Source of the DNA: Marsupella aquatica | Lineage: Eukaryota > Marchantiophyta | Assembly: GCA_973895155.1 (NCBI GenBank) | Contig: OZ316895.1 | Coordinates: 4,960,001 to 5,024,000, forward strand | Direction: 5' to 3' | Length of the DNA stretch: 64,000 nucleotides | Shown: positions 23,140-36,774 of the stretch, piece after piece | How positions within the stretch are numbered: the first letter of the stretch is position 1 | Layout: each line of letters opens with the position of its first letter | The notes under the pieces: model-generated | Databases searched by the model: none | Seen by the model: only the letters and a program-made list of their open reading frames with translations | Told to the model about the DNA's origin: nothing | Program-made: the position numbers and the translations under genes

Positions 23140-26100
23140 TCATTGAGATGGGACTAGACAAATGATTTGAAGGGCCTTGTAATTTAAAGCTACTCTTTGA
23201 AGGCCCTTCTTAAATAATGACTCAACATATGATTGTTTGATGCTCTCGACTACGTTGATGCTCGAAGGTACATCGCAATGCCAGTGGCCGACTACATGGA
23301 AGCCATGTGAAACTGCAGAGGAAATAATGTCAGACTCTGCAACCCTCCTAATTCTGTGACATAGGACAAGCAGTGGCTCTTGAACAGCCTCACTAGGTCC
23401 ACTAAGCAAGGCTCTTGCGGTTTCAAACAACAAAGGGACCGCCTCCTGCACATATGTAACATCTGTACCTATGATGAGCTCGTAGCCAGATCCATTGTTG
23501 GCAGCTCTAACAACATCAATGTCGTCCTTATTTCCCCACTCTAATTTATGGCAAGCGATACTACCAACTGAGAAGTTTTCTTTGTTAAGATAAAGGTTGT
23601 CTTGGAGTAAGCTTAGACTGCCTACGTCACCATCTGTTGCAACTACTTTCTTGGCTGCAATTGAAGCCAACAAAGAGCATAATCCCACAGATCCGCATCC
23701 AAGCTCAAGTACAGATTTCCCTTTGAAGAAATCAGAGTTTGCTGCCAAGAGATCAGCAAATGCATAAGCCGACTCCCACAGCATCAAACCAGTGGAGGAA
23801 TATGTGTGTTGATTTTCCTTAGACAAACAGTTCGCATACACTGTATAGCTTCCAACAGTTACCTCCAAAGGCTGCAGAACCACACGTGATGTACAGCATA
23901 AGGTACGTTTCAGGTAAAACGGCTCCTCGCAGTTTCTTCGAATGATCAGAAATTGCAGTAATGCGTGTAAAGCCCTGAAGACAAACTTAAAACAGTACCT
24001 CTATAGGAGGAGCACCACCAAAAAGCTCAGCTGCACAACCTTCTGATAAGTCGACAATGGACTCCGTGTCAGTAGTCGAAGATAAGTTTTTATCTTCGAC
24101 CATCGTTGCCAGGGTTACACTACTATCCAGCTTCTTGGCTAACGCAAGACTGTCAATTGGAGTGGACTCCAAACTTTGTGCAACTGGTTGAAAAGCTTCT
24201 GTTGGGCCCCGTGATCGTTGCTCAGTATTGGCATTCTCCTCCCTCGATTGCATTGGTGACGGAGGGAGACAGAAAACAGCTTGAATCCACCTTCTGCAGT
24301 CGTAACAGAGGTCAATATCGGTGTCACAAGCAAGACTCCGAAAATCAACAGGACGAGGCAAGAAATGAAGTACCTATCCATCACAATTTTGCGGGAACGG
24401 TTCTCCAGCTGGCGACAGTATACTTTCATTTCCTTGCGCTCGAAACCTTCCTCAACAAAAAGGGATTGCAGACCATCTTCTGAAAAATAGTATGCAAGCT
24501 GCCAGTTTTCCAATAGTCAACGACAGAAAGTTAGTCCCTTCAAACTACCAGAAAACCTGGATGCATCACGATTTCCGTCGACTCATCACAATAAACACCA
24601 ATCCACAAAATAACCTACATCATTAAGCAGTTACTGGCCAGAGAATGGGACATACAGTGCCATCTCCTCGCACGTAGAAGTTCTCACTGAGTTGCTGGTC
24701 TTTCAGCATGAGTCTCTCCTGTAATGGCAATAAGAGTCCATTAGTTGAGTAACCGAGAGGAAAATTCTTGTGGCCAAGAACCAGCCTCGAAACAGTTCCA
24801 CGCAAACATTGTCAATGCCCAAAGCTACTCAAGAGGACACAGTACATTGCTTCAAATAAACTTTCCAGCGTGGCAAACTTCAGTAATCATACCTGGGCAA
24901 GGTCACCAACTGCATAGTCCCGGAGCAAAATACAGCCACCTGGCTGAATCTCAAGGAATAACAACAGGTAAGTACTCGAAGGATACTGATTGCCTCCACA
25001 ATATTGCAGCATCGTTCCTAGACAATTTGTGTGCTTCAAATGCTCGAAAGGAAACAGAAACACTCCTCGTCAGTTGATGATCTGACCTTAAGAACAGCCT
25101 TCAGATTGCGGAGAACAGCTGGCATCTTTTCGGGTGCTATAGCAGATAGAACAAAAATCTGGCATGTCCCCAAGAGGATTGAAATTAGCCCCGCAAGCAG
25201 TGTACACAATCAAGGACGAGCATCACTGCACGTAATGGAAATCCCCCCATTCAACTCCAAGTGTATTCAATACAGTTCTCCCACTCTTCTCGGAGACGGT
25301 CTTGAGGGATTTGGAAGTTACCAACGTAATGACATCCACTGATGCTAGTGGAACTGCCTCAGATAACGGATTGGTTGTGACATCGCATACAAATGCCTTC
25401 ACGCGATCCTCGTCGTAGTCTTCATGGGCCTGTTCCAGAGATGACCGTGTCAATCCAACTTCAAGGACTCACTGAAGTTCAAACATCTACTCTCTTCAAG
25501 TTTCTATGTTCACGTACAATAAGCAGCAACTGGAAGAGTCACAGAATTAGGTGTCTGCGAGTCTCTCCAGAAGACCATAACATGTTGACCTTAAGCAAAT
25601 TACTGAAAAGCATGTGAAAACATGGAATTTGTAAGAAAGGAACCTTCAAAAGGTCGACAGCTCTTGGAGAGAAGTCGCAGGCGTACACATAAGCCTGTGG
25701 GTAGTTTGCAATTAAGGGATATATGGTGTTTCCTGTACCGCATCCAATCTGTACATCACACGCACCCAAATCCTTGGTTTTACGTAAATCAATGCATTCA
25801 CGTACGCATTGTTCCAACAACATGCCGGAAGTACTGAACCTGAGTTACTTTCCATTCACATTGGACGACGCTCAGACTTGCTCATTCCAGTAGGATTGAT
25901 CTCGGCTAAGCTCTTACAAAACATACCTCTAGGATGGCTTGACCCTTCTCTTGATGACTTGACTGTGCCTGTCCTTCGGAAGGATCTGCATCAACACCCT
26001 GAGGCATAACATAAGCAGAATTTCACAGATCATTTTTCTGACAATTGGCTACAAAATTCTGCACACAACGGGAAGGCTAACACGAATGTATTTTAAACAT

Positions 26101-27170
26101 ATGAGACATGACCGAAATAGGCCTCTCGCTGCATTGTAGCTTCCGCTAAAAAGCAGCTCGTTGCACACTAAATACACCCGTGCATCATTTTCAATCATTC
26201 ACCAAAGAGAAACAAATTTTCAGACTCTTGTTCTGTTCCATAATTACCATGCCTGCGAAGTAATGGCCCCATTCCTTGCGAAGGTAATGCCTGTCCTTGA
26301 AAAACTGGACAACAGAACACATCAGATATCCAGACACATCAATTGGTATTGAAGCCAACGTGATCGATACAACGTCAATTGATTTGAATACAGAAATCAT
26401 TTCGGGGCACAAACTTACCCGATTAGCATTTCTTTTATAGAACATATCCCAGTACTTCTTTGCATCCTTCTCGTACTTCTCTGTCATCAGATCCTCTCGT
26501 GAGAAAAACCCATTATTCAGGGACCGTTTACAATTCAAATTGTTCACATGTGCAAGGGATGACAATCACGACGGCAAAGACTTCTGAAAGTAATTCCCCT
26601 CATACAAACCTCCCCTAAAGTATCTACAAGGTACTAAATTTCAACCTCATCATTTGATGCACGGGTGAAGCTCCAAAACAGTACGTACTCTGTTCCAAGC
26701 TTTAATCGTTATTTCACCTTAGGTCGACAGTGCCTGCTGACAGTTCTCACTGGACGAGCAAGCTCTGAAAACGTCTAAAGTTCAACGCTGGAGTCCAAGA
26801 TTTCTCGAAGGAACTCCTATCAATTTTTAAATTAAATCTTGTAAAAAAAGAGGGGAATTGGAAGGGAGGGAAGACGGCACCTCGCAGCGGAGAGTGCAGA
26901 TCATGATTCATTACCTTTCCAGAAAGCGGAGATGAGGGGCGTCTTCTCTGGATAGAGCTGGAGCGTTGGAGAGCTGCTGGTCTCGGCAGGAGCACCAGGA
27001 GCAGCAGCAGCTGCAGCCATGGTGTGAGGGAGCTCGATTGCCGAGTGAAATCGCTTGTGAGAAAACTTGCTTGACACCCCGAATTTATCACAGAGGAATG
27101 CCGACGATGATTTGCTCGAGGGTGCCACGTTCCAGGAAAACCCTAATTTGTTACAAAGGCTCATCGCCAT
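23140..27170 (-). CDS. fused dual methyltransferase: METTL2/6/8-like tRNA m3C domain plus Methyltransf_16 domain
   Basis: Twelve exons keep one frame throughout: 27170-26915, 26495-26419, 26304-26248, 25998-25927, 25748-25644, 25429-25322, 25158-25087, 24943-24893, 24718-24656, 24498-24374, 24293-23999, 23871-23140; 670 residues. The first domain has KYWDMFYKRN, FFKDRHYL, SAM motif I IGCGTGN (about 155-161), CDFSPRAVDL, RDYAVGDLAQ and SENFYVRGDGT. These mark the METTL2/6/8-Trm140 family, which makes 3-methylcytidine in tRNA anticodon loops. A low-complexity linker leads to a second SAM domain (LELGCGSVG, about 482-490) of the Methyltransf_16 type, seen in protein methyltransferases. The same fusion occurs in plants (Arabidopsis At2g26200, from memory). 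The N-terminus (about 50 residues, basic, Ser-rich) may be an organelle presequence; an internal Met could be the cytosolic start. Confidence 0.9.
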
Positions 27171-28613
27171 CAGCTCCGTTTATGTTCAGATATTTCAGAC
27201 CCACAGAGCAAAACCCCGATTTTATTCTGGAAGAGAGGATCGACCGGAGGATCACGTTAGGGGAAAAAATAACTACTAACTCTTAATTATTTGGCCACTA
27301 AACATGTTCAAATGGATAATATTGACATGTTTGTTTTTGTATTCATAAATATGCCATGGTTTTGTATAAACACTACAAGTTCAACAAACCAAGCTGAGAA
27401 TATAAAAAAATCATATCATGCTTATATATAAAAATTTATGTATAGTAAATAGTACATCTTTAATGGCAATGTAGTTAAAAGTTGAAACAATTAATTATTG
27501 AAGATTCAATCTTCAGACAAAATTTTAGGTGGTGCTTGTGAAGAATGCAAGGCCAGGATAGGATAGATGGAGGGTTTTCTCTGACACCACCATGGATATA
27601 TGAAAGGAGTACCAAAACTTGGGATGGATCCACATAGAAGAGTTTAAATTGCTCTGATAGCACCTTTTATAGTTTCAACTGAAATGTGACCTGTAAATAG
27701 ATTCTTGACGGTTCCAGTTAGTTTACCTGGCTGGTAAAAGTAGTTGGTTATGCCCAAACTACACAGGGTGTCCTTCCCAAAAGTTGAGTTGTCCAAAGTA
27801 TTTGGGTGTTCCTCATGAAAGTGAAGGGTTGGCTGGCAATCGGTTTATAGTATTTGATCATTTTTGCACTGATTGATAGTGAAGCAAATAATCTCACAAA
27901 AAATCCCAAACTTTTGTAATAGATTGGACATCACAAAACATGTTGTCAAAACTTGAACTGCAAAAGAAATCTAAAAGTTGTCCAAATGAGCACAAGCCTG
28001 CCGAAAATCAAATGCATGAGTCCATTAAAAACTAGTAGTTTACAGTTGTTTGGGCTCCTCTAACAACTACTTAGGGCGTCATTCTCAAAAGTGAAGACTC
28101 AGTCCTTCCAAAAGCATTGGGTAACTTTTTCTTTCTGGTGTAAACTACCAGCCCATGGGACAAAGGGCAGTCTCACCAAAAAGCCCAAGGGCTTAACTAG
28201 TTAGTGTAGTTTGAGGATACCACGTCCTTTCCTGAACTAATAAAATACCTCTGACTTTCATAAATCAATTATTCTATTTAAATTACAAACTAACCTATTT
28301 TACTATAAAATATATTTTAAAAGTAACATTTGCTATTTGTGTATAGTAACCATCTTATTTACTTCCTAAGCTTCATTAAACTTTAGTCAAAATAGTATGA
28401 AGATACCTTTTGGATTGCAAGTCATGCCTACAAGCTTTTGTAGTTCACCCAATGAAAGTGCAGGAGAAAGTCCTTGATCCAGGCCTTATATTGTGTTTGT
28501 GAAACCTGGATAAAATTGCAATTCATGTTTTAGGAATATTCTAAGCATTTTGATGCAAAACACTGCTTTACCATAACAAGATACACAATGTTGGACAAGA
28601 CAGTGCTTGGATG
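27171..28613. other. intergenic, AT-rich
   Basis: Upstream region of the methyltransferase gene followed by AT-rich sequence without a supported gene. It ends at the GACT target duplication of element 2 (28614-28617). Confidence 0.5.
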
Positions 28614-28617
28614 GACT

Positions 28618-29791
28618 TGTCGTGACATATAGTATCGTAGCCATAGTGTATCGAAAAATACAAGTCACCGGCAAGGCATATGTGCAAGCTGCTAGCAACC
28701 AACATGCATAGAAAAAGTCCCATCACATTTACAAGTGCCAAGAAAAAGCAAATGAGGTGGTATGTAGTAGTGGAGGTGTAAACCTCTGTATATAAAAGGC
28801 GTAAGAGAAACAATTGTACTGAAATCGAATCGAAAACTGGCAGGATGCCAAGATCGGTCGGGAGCATCTAACGAATCACTGTGTGAATCCCGTGTACAGA
28901 ATCGACGAGCACTGTTTGAGCTCTGTCAACAACGATTCAAGAAAAACTGAAAACCAACAAAGAAAGACATGCCCTAAGCAAGCAAAGTCCTGGCGTCACA
29001 CTAACAAGCACATTTGCTTCAAGAACGGCCCAGACTTGCTACAAGAACATGTCGCTAACTCAGGTAGTACACTAGCCCTAACGGCCCCATTCACAATTGG
29101 GTGTACCTCGTAGGAACCACTTTCAGGACTCAAAAACATGCTTTTTTAGTGAAAAATAACTTTCGTAACATGGAAAAAGGTTCATCATGATTTTATGTCA
29201 AGACATTTAAGTCTAATTTTTTCACAAGACTATTTTACATGGCGTAACCTACCTCACCATGTAGATACATCAAGTTTTCAACTATTTTAAGGGATCCTTT
29301 TATTGATGGCCCTAAATAAGCCAAAATTACTAATTATTTTTGTCCTATACATAAAGATTTAGTGTGTGTCACTATTTAAGTTTTGAAATATAAGATTATG
29401 CTATTAGTATGCATGCTTTGGTAAAATTTCATTGTCTAAAATGCATTTTTTAGAGTCCTTTTGAGTCCTGAAATGATGTGACCCATTGCGTGACAAGTTC
29501 TTTTATCAATCTTTGAAGGACATATAAAGAAAGCTTCAAAGTCTCAAATGCTAGATAGTTTAATGAATGTTACCAACCTCTAGGATGTTTATTAAGTATA
29601 GTACATCAAATTTTCTATATCATCTCCTTACACCCTAAAAATGATATCCTAAAGCATAATAAACTATGGTCACTTTTGAGTGTGACGTTCCTTTTGGGTC
29701 CTCCAATTGTGAATGAGGCCTAACTACATACCTAGCAGGCATGCGAGGGACATGCCAATGTGCATAAGAGGCACTGTCCCTCGGCATGACA
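28618..29791 (-). repeat. element 2 whole terminal repeat (A2+B2), split by a MITE
   Basis: B2 is 28618-28791 and A2 is 28792-29791, the latter containing the MITE. Without it the repeat is about 532 bp and matches 709-1241. The A/B junction sequence is identical to that in element 1. Confidence 0.88.
29083..29720. mobile_element. MITE in element 2 terminal repeat
   Basis: A 638-bp insertion with inverted ends: GGCCCCATTCACAATTGG on the left, and the complement of GGCCTCATTCACAATTGG on the right (17 of 18 identical). It is flanked by TAAC at 29079-29082 and 29721-29724; the uninterrupted repeat in elements 1 and 2 (A1) has a single TAAC there. There is no coding capacity. The superfamily is uncertain: the site TAA(C) would fit PIF/Harbinger if the duplication is really 3 bp. 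Confidence 0.85.
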
Positions 29792-29793
29792 GC

Positions 29794-29969
29794 TGTCGTG
29801 ACATATAGTATCGTAGCCATAGTGTATCGAAAACATACAAGTCACCGGCAAGGCATATGTGCAAGCTGCTAGCAACCAACATGCATAGAAAAAGTCCCAT
29901 CACATTTATAAGTGCCAAGAAAAAGCAAATGAGGTGGTATGTACGTAGTGGAGGTGTAAACCTCTGTAT
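29794..29969 (-). repeat. element 2 segment B1
   Basis: A 176-bp B segment next to the polypurine tract, joined to A2 through GC (29792-29793), forming the same GACAGCTGTC palindrome as in element 1. Confidence 0.88.
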
Positions 29970-29975
29970 CCCCCC
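29970..29975 (-). promoter_or_regulatory. polypurine tract of element 2
   Basis: Six G in element orientation, preceded by GGTCT, directly before B1. Confidence 0.7.
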
Positions 29976-30007
29976 AGACCACAGCCAAAAGGAGGGCTGA
30001 AGAAAAA

Positions 30008-33000
30008 TCAGGTAGCATGTGGAGCACAGGAAGGGCAAAACCATAACCCTTCTGGCACCTGGGTAAGTTCAGGCCGAAGGTAGAAAAGATGGTACCCTCC
30101 ATTGCAATTGTCACACAGCAGCATCTGGTCAGCATCATCAATTCGTAAACACACTTTGCAAGGGTAGTCCACAGGTGGAATCCAAGTAGAAGTCACAATG
30201 GTGGGATCCAGATTAGGCAGATGACAAGGGGCGCAATTCTTGGCATTGTCAGCAATTGTGCGCCCATTTGCCCCTTGTAACTCTAGCACTCCAGATGGTT
30301 GAATAGCTTTAACCCTGAGAATCGTATGACTGGTAGAGGTGTCTAGGGTGTCGTTAGCTTGCCGCTGCAAGTACACAAAATCTCCCACATCAAAATTCCT
30401 GACCTTGGGCTGAAAAGTGCCCCCTCATGTGTGTGCATAATGCAGTGTGTCCCTGTCTTGTGCAATGGCCAAATTCTCCATGGCCATGGGCATAACTCTC
30501 CTGAATAGGGCAGCCCTCTCAGAGATCACATCAGACCAAGTCACAGCTGAATCCAAGTCCACCACCTGAAGCATGTGAGCAGCAATAGCAGAAGGTGGAA
30601 CTGGGTGACGACCAAACAACAAGAAGTAGGGAGAAAAGTTAGACAGTGATGCATGTCTGAACATCCTATACCCCATGGCAATGTAGGGTAAGGCCAGATC
30701 CCAATCCTCCTTGTTTTTGGTGAGGCAGATCTTTCGGAGGCCCTTCTTGCATGTCTGAACTATGCGCTCTGCCAAGCCATCTGCCTATGGGTGATCTCGT
30801 GATGTCCAACGATGATCAATGAGGGCCTGATCAAGCAGCTCCTGGAACTCTCCTCTAAACTTTGAGCCCTGGTCAGTGAGACATTCTGCACAAGCTCCAA
30901 AGCGGCTGAGAACTTGTTGCAAGAATGCCTGGCTGGTGCTACGGGAGGTCTTATCCGGCAATGCCACAAGTTCTATCCACTTGGAGAAATGCTCTATCAT
31001 GAACATGATGTAGAGATTACCCCAAGACGTGAGGGGTAATTCTCCAGCCAAATCACATGACCAGCAATAAAACATGCCCTGAATAGGGAGTGGATGAAGT
31101 GTGGGTTGCCGAGATGTGAAAGAAGTCCTCACCCTATCACATTGTTCACACCGGGCAATAACATCTCGAACCTGGCCATGCATGCCTCTCCAATGATAAT
31201 GAGGGACCAAGAGGCTGTAAGTCCTCTTAACGCCAAAATGACCAAGCTCATAATGTACCTTACGGATAAGGCCAACCCTCTCATGAATGGGTGGAACCAC
31301 CACTTCCCTGTTTGGCAAGCAGCGCACGAGATGATCTCCCTTCCACAAGTAACGCTTGGACCTTTGCTGAATTTGGTCTCTCTGGGCAGTAGTAACATGT
31401 ATGGGGTACTCCCCATGCTGCAAAAATCTTAGAGTGTTGTTGTCCTCCCATATGTCCACCACAAGTTGGTCAACAACATAGCATGGCAGCAAAGCAAGAT
31501 AGGTAGATGCATGAAATGTAGGCAGGATGGAAACCTGGTCAAAATCCTGTCGTGCATCTGAGGAATCATTAGAGGCAATCAAAGGGCTGCGGGACATAGT
31601 GTCAGCATTTTGATGTGTCACACCAGGCCTATGAATTACCTCAAAATCATACTCTTGGAGTATGAGCGCCCAACGAGCAAGCTTGCCATTAAGCTTGTCG
31701 TTGGTCATCAACCACTTCAAGGGCTGGTGGTCGGTGTAGAGAACAAACCTAGTCCCATAGAGGTAGGGCCTATAATGTATGACAGCCCACACAACAGCAA
31801 GACATTCACCCTCATAAGAAGAATAATGACTCTCTACTTGATTGTTGCTCCTGGATGCATAGGCAATGACGTACTCTTTACCTTCCTCATCATGCTGGCC
31901 CAGAATGGCACCAATCCCAAGGGCACTCCAATCTGTGTGTAGCACAAAGACCTTGCTGAAATCAGGTCTTCTAAGCACCGGGTATTCTGAGAGCTTCTCC
32001 TTCAAAGTGGCAAATGCTGCCTCAGCATCTGTACTCCATGTCCAAGTCACATTCTTTTTCAACAAAGAGTACAATGGATGTGCAATGGTACTGAAATCTT
32101 TGATGTAAATCCGGTAGTAATTGCACAACCCAATAAAGCTCCTAAGAGTGTGAACATCAGTAGGAGTGGGCATTTCCAAGATGGATACCACTTTGGCCCA
32201 GTGAGCCATGGTTCCATTTGGAAGAATGCGGTGCCCAAGGTATACTACTGATCTGACAGCAAATTCACACTTCTTGGGATGTATCTTTAGGTTCACCTTC
32301 TTAAGCCTCATGAATAGCTCCTCAAGGTCAAGTAGATGTTGGTCAAATCCTTTGCTGTGGACCAACACATCATCAATGTAGCATTTCAGAAACTCAACAC
32401 CTTGAAGAACCTGGTCCATGACTCTTTGAAAGAATATGGGCGCATTCTTCAAGCCAAATGGCATCACCAACCACTCCCATAGTTGGTTATTACCATGGAA
32501 AGTTGTTTTCTTGCGATCCTTTGCAAGCAGCAAAATTTGGTTGAAGCCTTGCCTTAGATCCACAAGAGTGAAGATGTCTGAGTCTCCAATGCTATCAAAT
32601 AGCTCGTCTGGCTGCGGCATGGGGTACCTATCCTGGGGTGTGACCAGGTTCAATGGCCTGTAGTCCCCACACATGCGCTTCTCTGTCCACAATCCACTGG
32701 AATTCTTCTTTGCTGGCATCACTGTAGCTGCTACAAATCTGATGTAGATGGCTGAATAAGACCAGCTTCATAGAGCTCTTGGCACCTCTCATCCACCAGC
32801 TACCACTCATGCTTACTCAAACGGTGTCTCCGCCTGAAGATAGGTGTTTCATCAGCCAACTCAATGGAGAACTGCATAGTCTTGCACTTACCCAAGTCCT
32901 TCATAGAGAAAGCAAACACATTCTCATGATTGCTTGAGGAGCAAATTCAGCAGCTGGTCCTTCTGTCTTTTACTCAGGTGGTTGCCCATGATGAATGTGT

Positions 33001-33354
33001 AGTTGGCAACACTAGGAATAGGACCTGATGTACTCGTGCTTGAAGAACCAGAAGTGCTAGCCTCTCTACTGTCCAAGCTGCTAGCATGCTGCTGATAAGG
33101 TGATGAGGCCTCGCCAAGGCCTGTTGTACCTGCTGATCTGGGTTGGTCCACACCATGAAACTCAGAAATAATGTCAGCCACATTACAAGGGACCTCCTCC
33201 CCCCAACACTTGGCTTGAAGCGGTGAGTGTTGAATAGAGGTAAGTGCACCTGGTCTGGATGCCATGTAACAGCACCATGGAGTGGTAGGGCTGGAACTCT
33301 AGATGCTGAATGAATGTACATCTGAAAAAGGATGCAAGTTACCAGAAGCCAAGT
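30008..33354 (-). pseudogene. element 2 pol: RT, RNase H, integrase, PHD finger
   Basis: From 32722 to 30785 there are 645 uninterrupted codons covering RT (YIDD), RNase H (TDWS...E...D) and most of the integrase, including the zinc finger (H...CEQCDR) and core (DLAG, DQGSK). A TAG near 30782 interrupts just before the HPxADGLAER glutamate motif. The frame then continues to 30425, has a TGA near 30422, and ends with the PHD finger at 30008. The PHD has CKVC, CDNC, YHLF and CPSC; the Cys after YHLF is changed to Tyr in this copy, so zinc binding is probably impaired. Two indels near 33200 and 32730 separate this part from the methyltransferase. Confidence 0.85.
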
Positions 33355-35985
33355 GAGAGCATTGAGATCCATTACCCTGCCAAGTAAAGCATTCCTGGCC
33401 AACCTGGTGATTTTGGTGTGACATGTAGTACCGGGTTGGAAGCCCATACCCCGTTCTCTCTCCTCAGGACTAGGTTCATCCCATGTACCGGTAGAATGTC
33501 GATAAACCAGGCCAGGACCATCACCCTGAAAAGCATGTGCACCGGGAAAGGATACAAATGTAGGCCAAGCAGCACGGGGCTGTCCAATGGTATTGGCTGG
33601 ATACCAAGGTGCTGGCTCTTGCCGTGTAACTGGTTGGCAAGAACTGTCAGGATCCAAAATCTGGTCCACTATGAGGTTAGTGTCCCTGGATGTGTGGTGA
33701 AGAGCTAACTCCAACAAGGAAGGTGGTGCAAGGTTAGTCCAAAAGTTACGAAGATGATGTGCATAAGAACCACAGTGCATTGCATCAATGAGAAGGGGTG
33801 GTCCCAAGTAGTGTTGGACCACACTGAAATCCTCTTTGACCTGTGGACGCTGGTCAAACTGAGATGGAGTATTCTCAATGATATAACCAACAGCAGGATA
33901 AAGGGATTGAGCCTAGGTGAGAATCTGAACCAATGCTGTGAAAAGGCCAGAATGAGAGTCATGCAATCCAGCACCATGACCAGCAGCTGAAAACCCTTGG
34001 CATTCCCAACCAGCTATGATCAAATCAAGGGAACCAAGAAGGGTTAAGTGTCGGTGCTGGACAAGCTGGATATCTGGAGGGAAGAAAGAAAATGCAGACT
34101 TCCATGCATTGTGTGGAAACTGCTGAGGAAATCGTTCTGAAAATTCTAGCAGACGAGATTCAGCCACTTGCCTTGCACCTGGATCAATGTCCACGTAGAT
34201 GTACTGCTTCACCACCATGCCGGACTGTAGAAGAGCTTCCAGGCCTGTAGAAATGCCACCAAAAAGCTCAAGCAATGTAAGGCCATCCAGAGCAGGAGTC
34301 CATGTAACTGGTGCGCTCAAGATTGGGGCTATTGGCTGTCCATTGTGCTGCCCAAGGTCTTCAAACTTGCGCAATGCAGCCACCAAAGATCCATGGGCTG
34401 CTTGGAGCCGTTGTACCACCTCTGGTTGATGATCCACGTTGCTGGAAAGTGCTGCTATACGTGTAGCAGCATGTGCAGCAACCACCTCATCGTCATCCTC
34501 CTCAATCCAATCCTGCAATGGGTGGTTGACATAGGTAGCTGTGTGCACTGCTTTCAACACACAGTGGTGAGCCATAGGTGTATGGGCACCATGCAAATCA
34601 AGTGGAATGTAGCCCAAGTGTGAGCCATCAGTATGCCAATCAACTCTGTAGTATGCATGCTCATGCCAGTTGTCAATGGTAAAACCTGGTGGGAACAAAG
34701 CCTCCTGGCCAATGAGCACATCATACGTAGTGGCATTGGTAACCAAACATCTGACTGGGAAATGCAATTCCTGATCTGTACCTCCATTAAAAGTGAGAGT
34801 GAGTAAAGTAGAACTCTCACCCAGCACATCCTCCACAGTGCCACTAGCAGTCCAAATATGCTACCTGGATTGCTATAAATGATCAGTCAGCAGTCCCATC
34901 TTCTTGGCAAACTGAATGCCCAATATCACTGGTTGAGCGCCTATGTCTAGCATGACCACCTGAGGAGTGTGACCCTCCAACTTGACCGCTGAATTCCTGT
35001 TATCAACAATGGCAATGGTGGTGGAAACTGAAGTCTTGTCGCTAGGCACCACTTTTGGCAGATGATGAGGTACCTTGTGAAGGGAGTTAGTATCCATGGT
35101 CTTTCCACTCAATAGCATAGTCAGGAAAGATGGAGTAGCATGAGCAGAATCCAGTGTAGCTCTGGTCACACAATCTGCAGCAATACTATCATCGCTACCA
35201 CTGGAAATTGGTACTGGGATAGCCAAACCAGTGGAAGCATGTAATGGAGAAGAAGAAGGTCCAGTATGTACATGAGATTGGACCTCCAAAACCGGTGTCA
35301 CAGGGGCTGATGAAGAATGCAGTGAGCCCTCTAGCGCTCTGATGACAGCTCTAGCATCCAGCTGTAAATCATGGCAACTGAAAAGTGGAGTTGTAAGAAT
35401 CCTTTGTGCCATACCGGAGGTGAAATGCTCAAGCAGCTCAGGAGAAACAACTCCCTGTGAAATGTCAGCAACACCTGGTGGTGGAATGGATGTAGCTGTA
35501 GCTCCCTCCCCCCTTGCCAACAAGGTGCGCTCTTCAGCAAGTGTGAGTGGCTGAAAGGATTGGGGCATGACAGCCCGAGCTCCCCTGGCTCTAGTCATAG
35601 GACCAGCAGCAAGACCATCATCCTGTACAATGCGGCGGGTGGGAGCAGTACGGGAAGCAGCACTGGCCTGCTGGTAAGCAAAATAGGAAGGGCAGAATGA
35701 ATCTGAAAATTCTGCCGTAAGGCCAGGCTATGTAGCAGAGGACAACACACACTCACCCATATGAGCATCAAATGGCAAGCCATAGAAAGAGCGGGGTAGA
35801 GGTGCTGAACTGTCAGTGGTGCCTGAGCCAGGGATGGGTTGCACGTGACCAGCCGGTTGAGAAGGACCAGCAGAGGCAGTTGACTTGCCTTTGATATTGG
35901 CAAGTTGGGCACGTAAGGACTCAACCTCATGAGTTAGAGATTGAAGTTGAGTTGCCTGTGCATTGTGAGCCTCCTTCTGAGCTGG
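33355..35985 (-). pseudogene. element 2 protease and cytosine methyltransferase region
   Basis: Has the same order as element 1: the protease aspartate in LDIGA (the Thr of DTGA is Ile here), then the methyltransferase with motif I LFGGISTG, motif IV GWECQGFS, motif VI ENTP and motif VIII HHLRNFWTNL. This copy keeps a 24-bp in-frame stretch (near 34135-34170) absent from elements 1 and 4, so it may be closer to the ancestral enzyme. Stops occur near 35730, 34878 and 33914. Motif IV again has Glu before the catalytic Cys. Confidence 0.85.
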
Positions 35986-36774
35986 TTACTTCTGTTGCTG
36001 CTTGGGCAATTTGTTGGCACCAGGTGCTTTGCCATTGGAAGGAGGAGCAGTTGATGCAATAGGAGCCCTCCTAGCTGGTGGGGGAGTGGAAACAGGAGCA
36101 GGATGAGTGGCCTGTTGTCGTAGCTGCTTCCTCTCTGGGAATTTGGCAAAACAAACTGCTTCCAAGTGACCCACTTTCCCGCAAAAATCACAAGACAGAT
36201 CCTCAACAACAATATCACATTCATTAGCCTTGTGATTGGGGTTACCACAGTAGTTGCAAGATGGCAGCATGAAAGCAACATGTGCTGGCTTGGTTTTGGA
36301 ACCGTATGGTGGCACACGGGAAGGGGTGGCCAATGTAGGGGCAGCAGCCTGGTACCTGGATCGCGGTGGACGCGCAATACTGGCCTCATAATGTGCATGG
36401 GCCAACTCAAGTTTGTCAGTAGTGTCATAGACATTGAGCAATGTGTAGCTGTCTCCAAACTCTGAGAATACTTGCTGCAACACTTGCGAATGGAGAGCTG
36501 GTGTGCCCTCCAATGCACGAAGATAGCGATGCGCAGCCTCCAGGTCAGTGATGCTCTGGGTGTCCTCCTTCAGCTTGAGAAGCCGGCGATACATCATCTT
36601 CAATGTTTCATCGCGTTGCCTCACAAAGGTAGCCAACTGCATGATTTTGGCAGCACTCTTGATTGGGAATTCCAATTCAAGAACCTGGAAAAACTCAGCC
36701 ATTGGATCAGCAAAGGCAGGAGAATCAATAGTGGGAGAAATGCCTGATGTAGCCTGTGCCAAGACAGTGGGAGT
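35986..36774 (-). pseudogene. element 2 gag, C-terminal part
   Basis: Capsid C-terminal region and two CCHC knuckles (CNYCGNPNHKANEC and CDFCGKVGHLEAVC), open for about 260 codons. The 5' edge is cut by element 3 at 36775; the rest of gag resumes at 46342. A TAA near 35987 (CAA in element 1) ends the frame. Confidence 0.85.
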
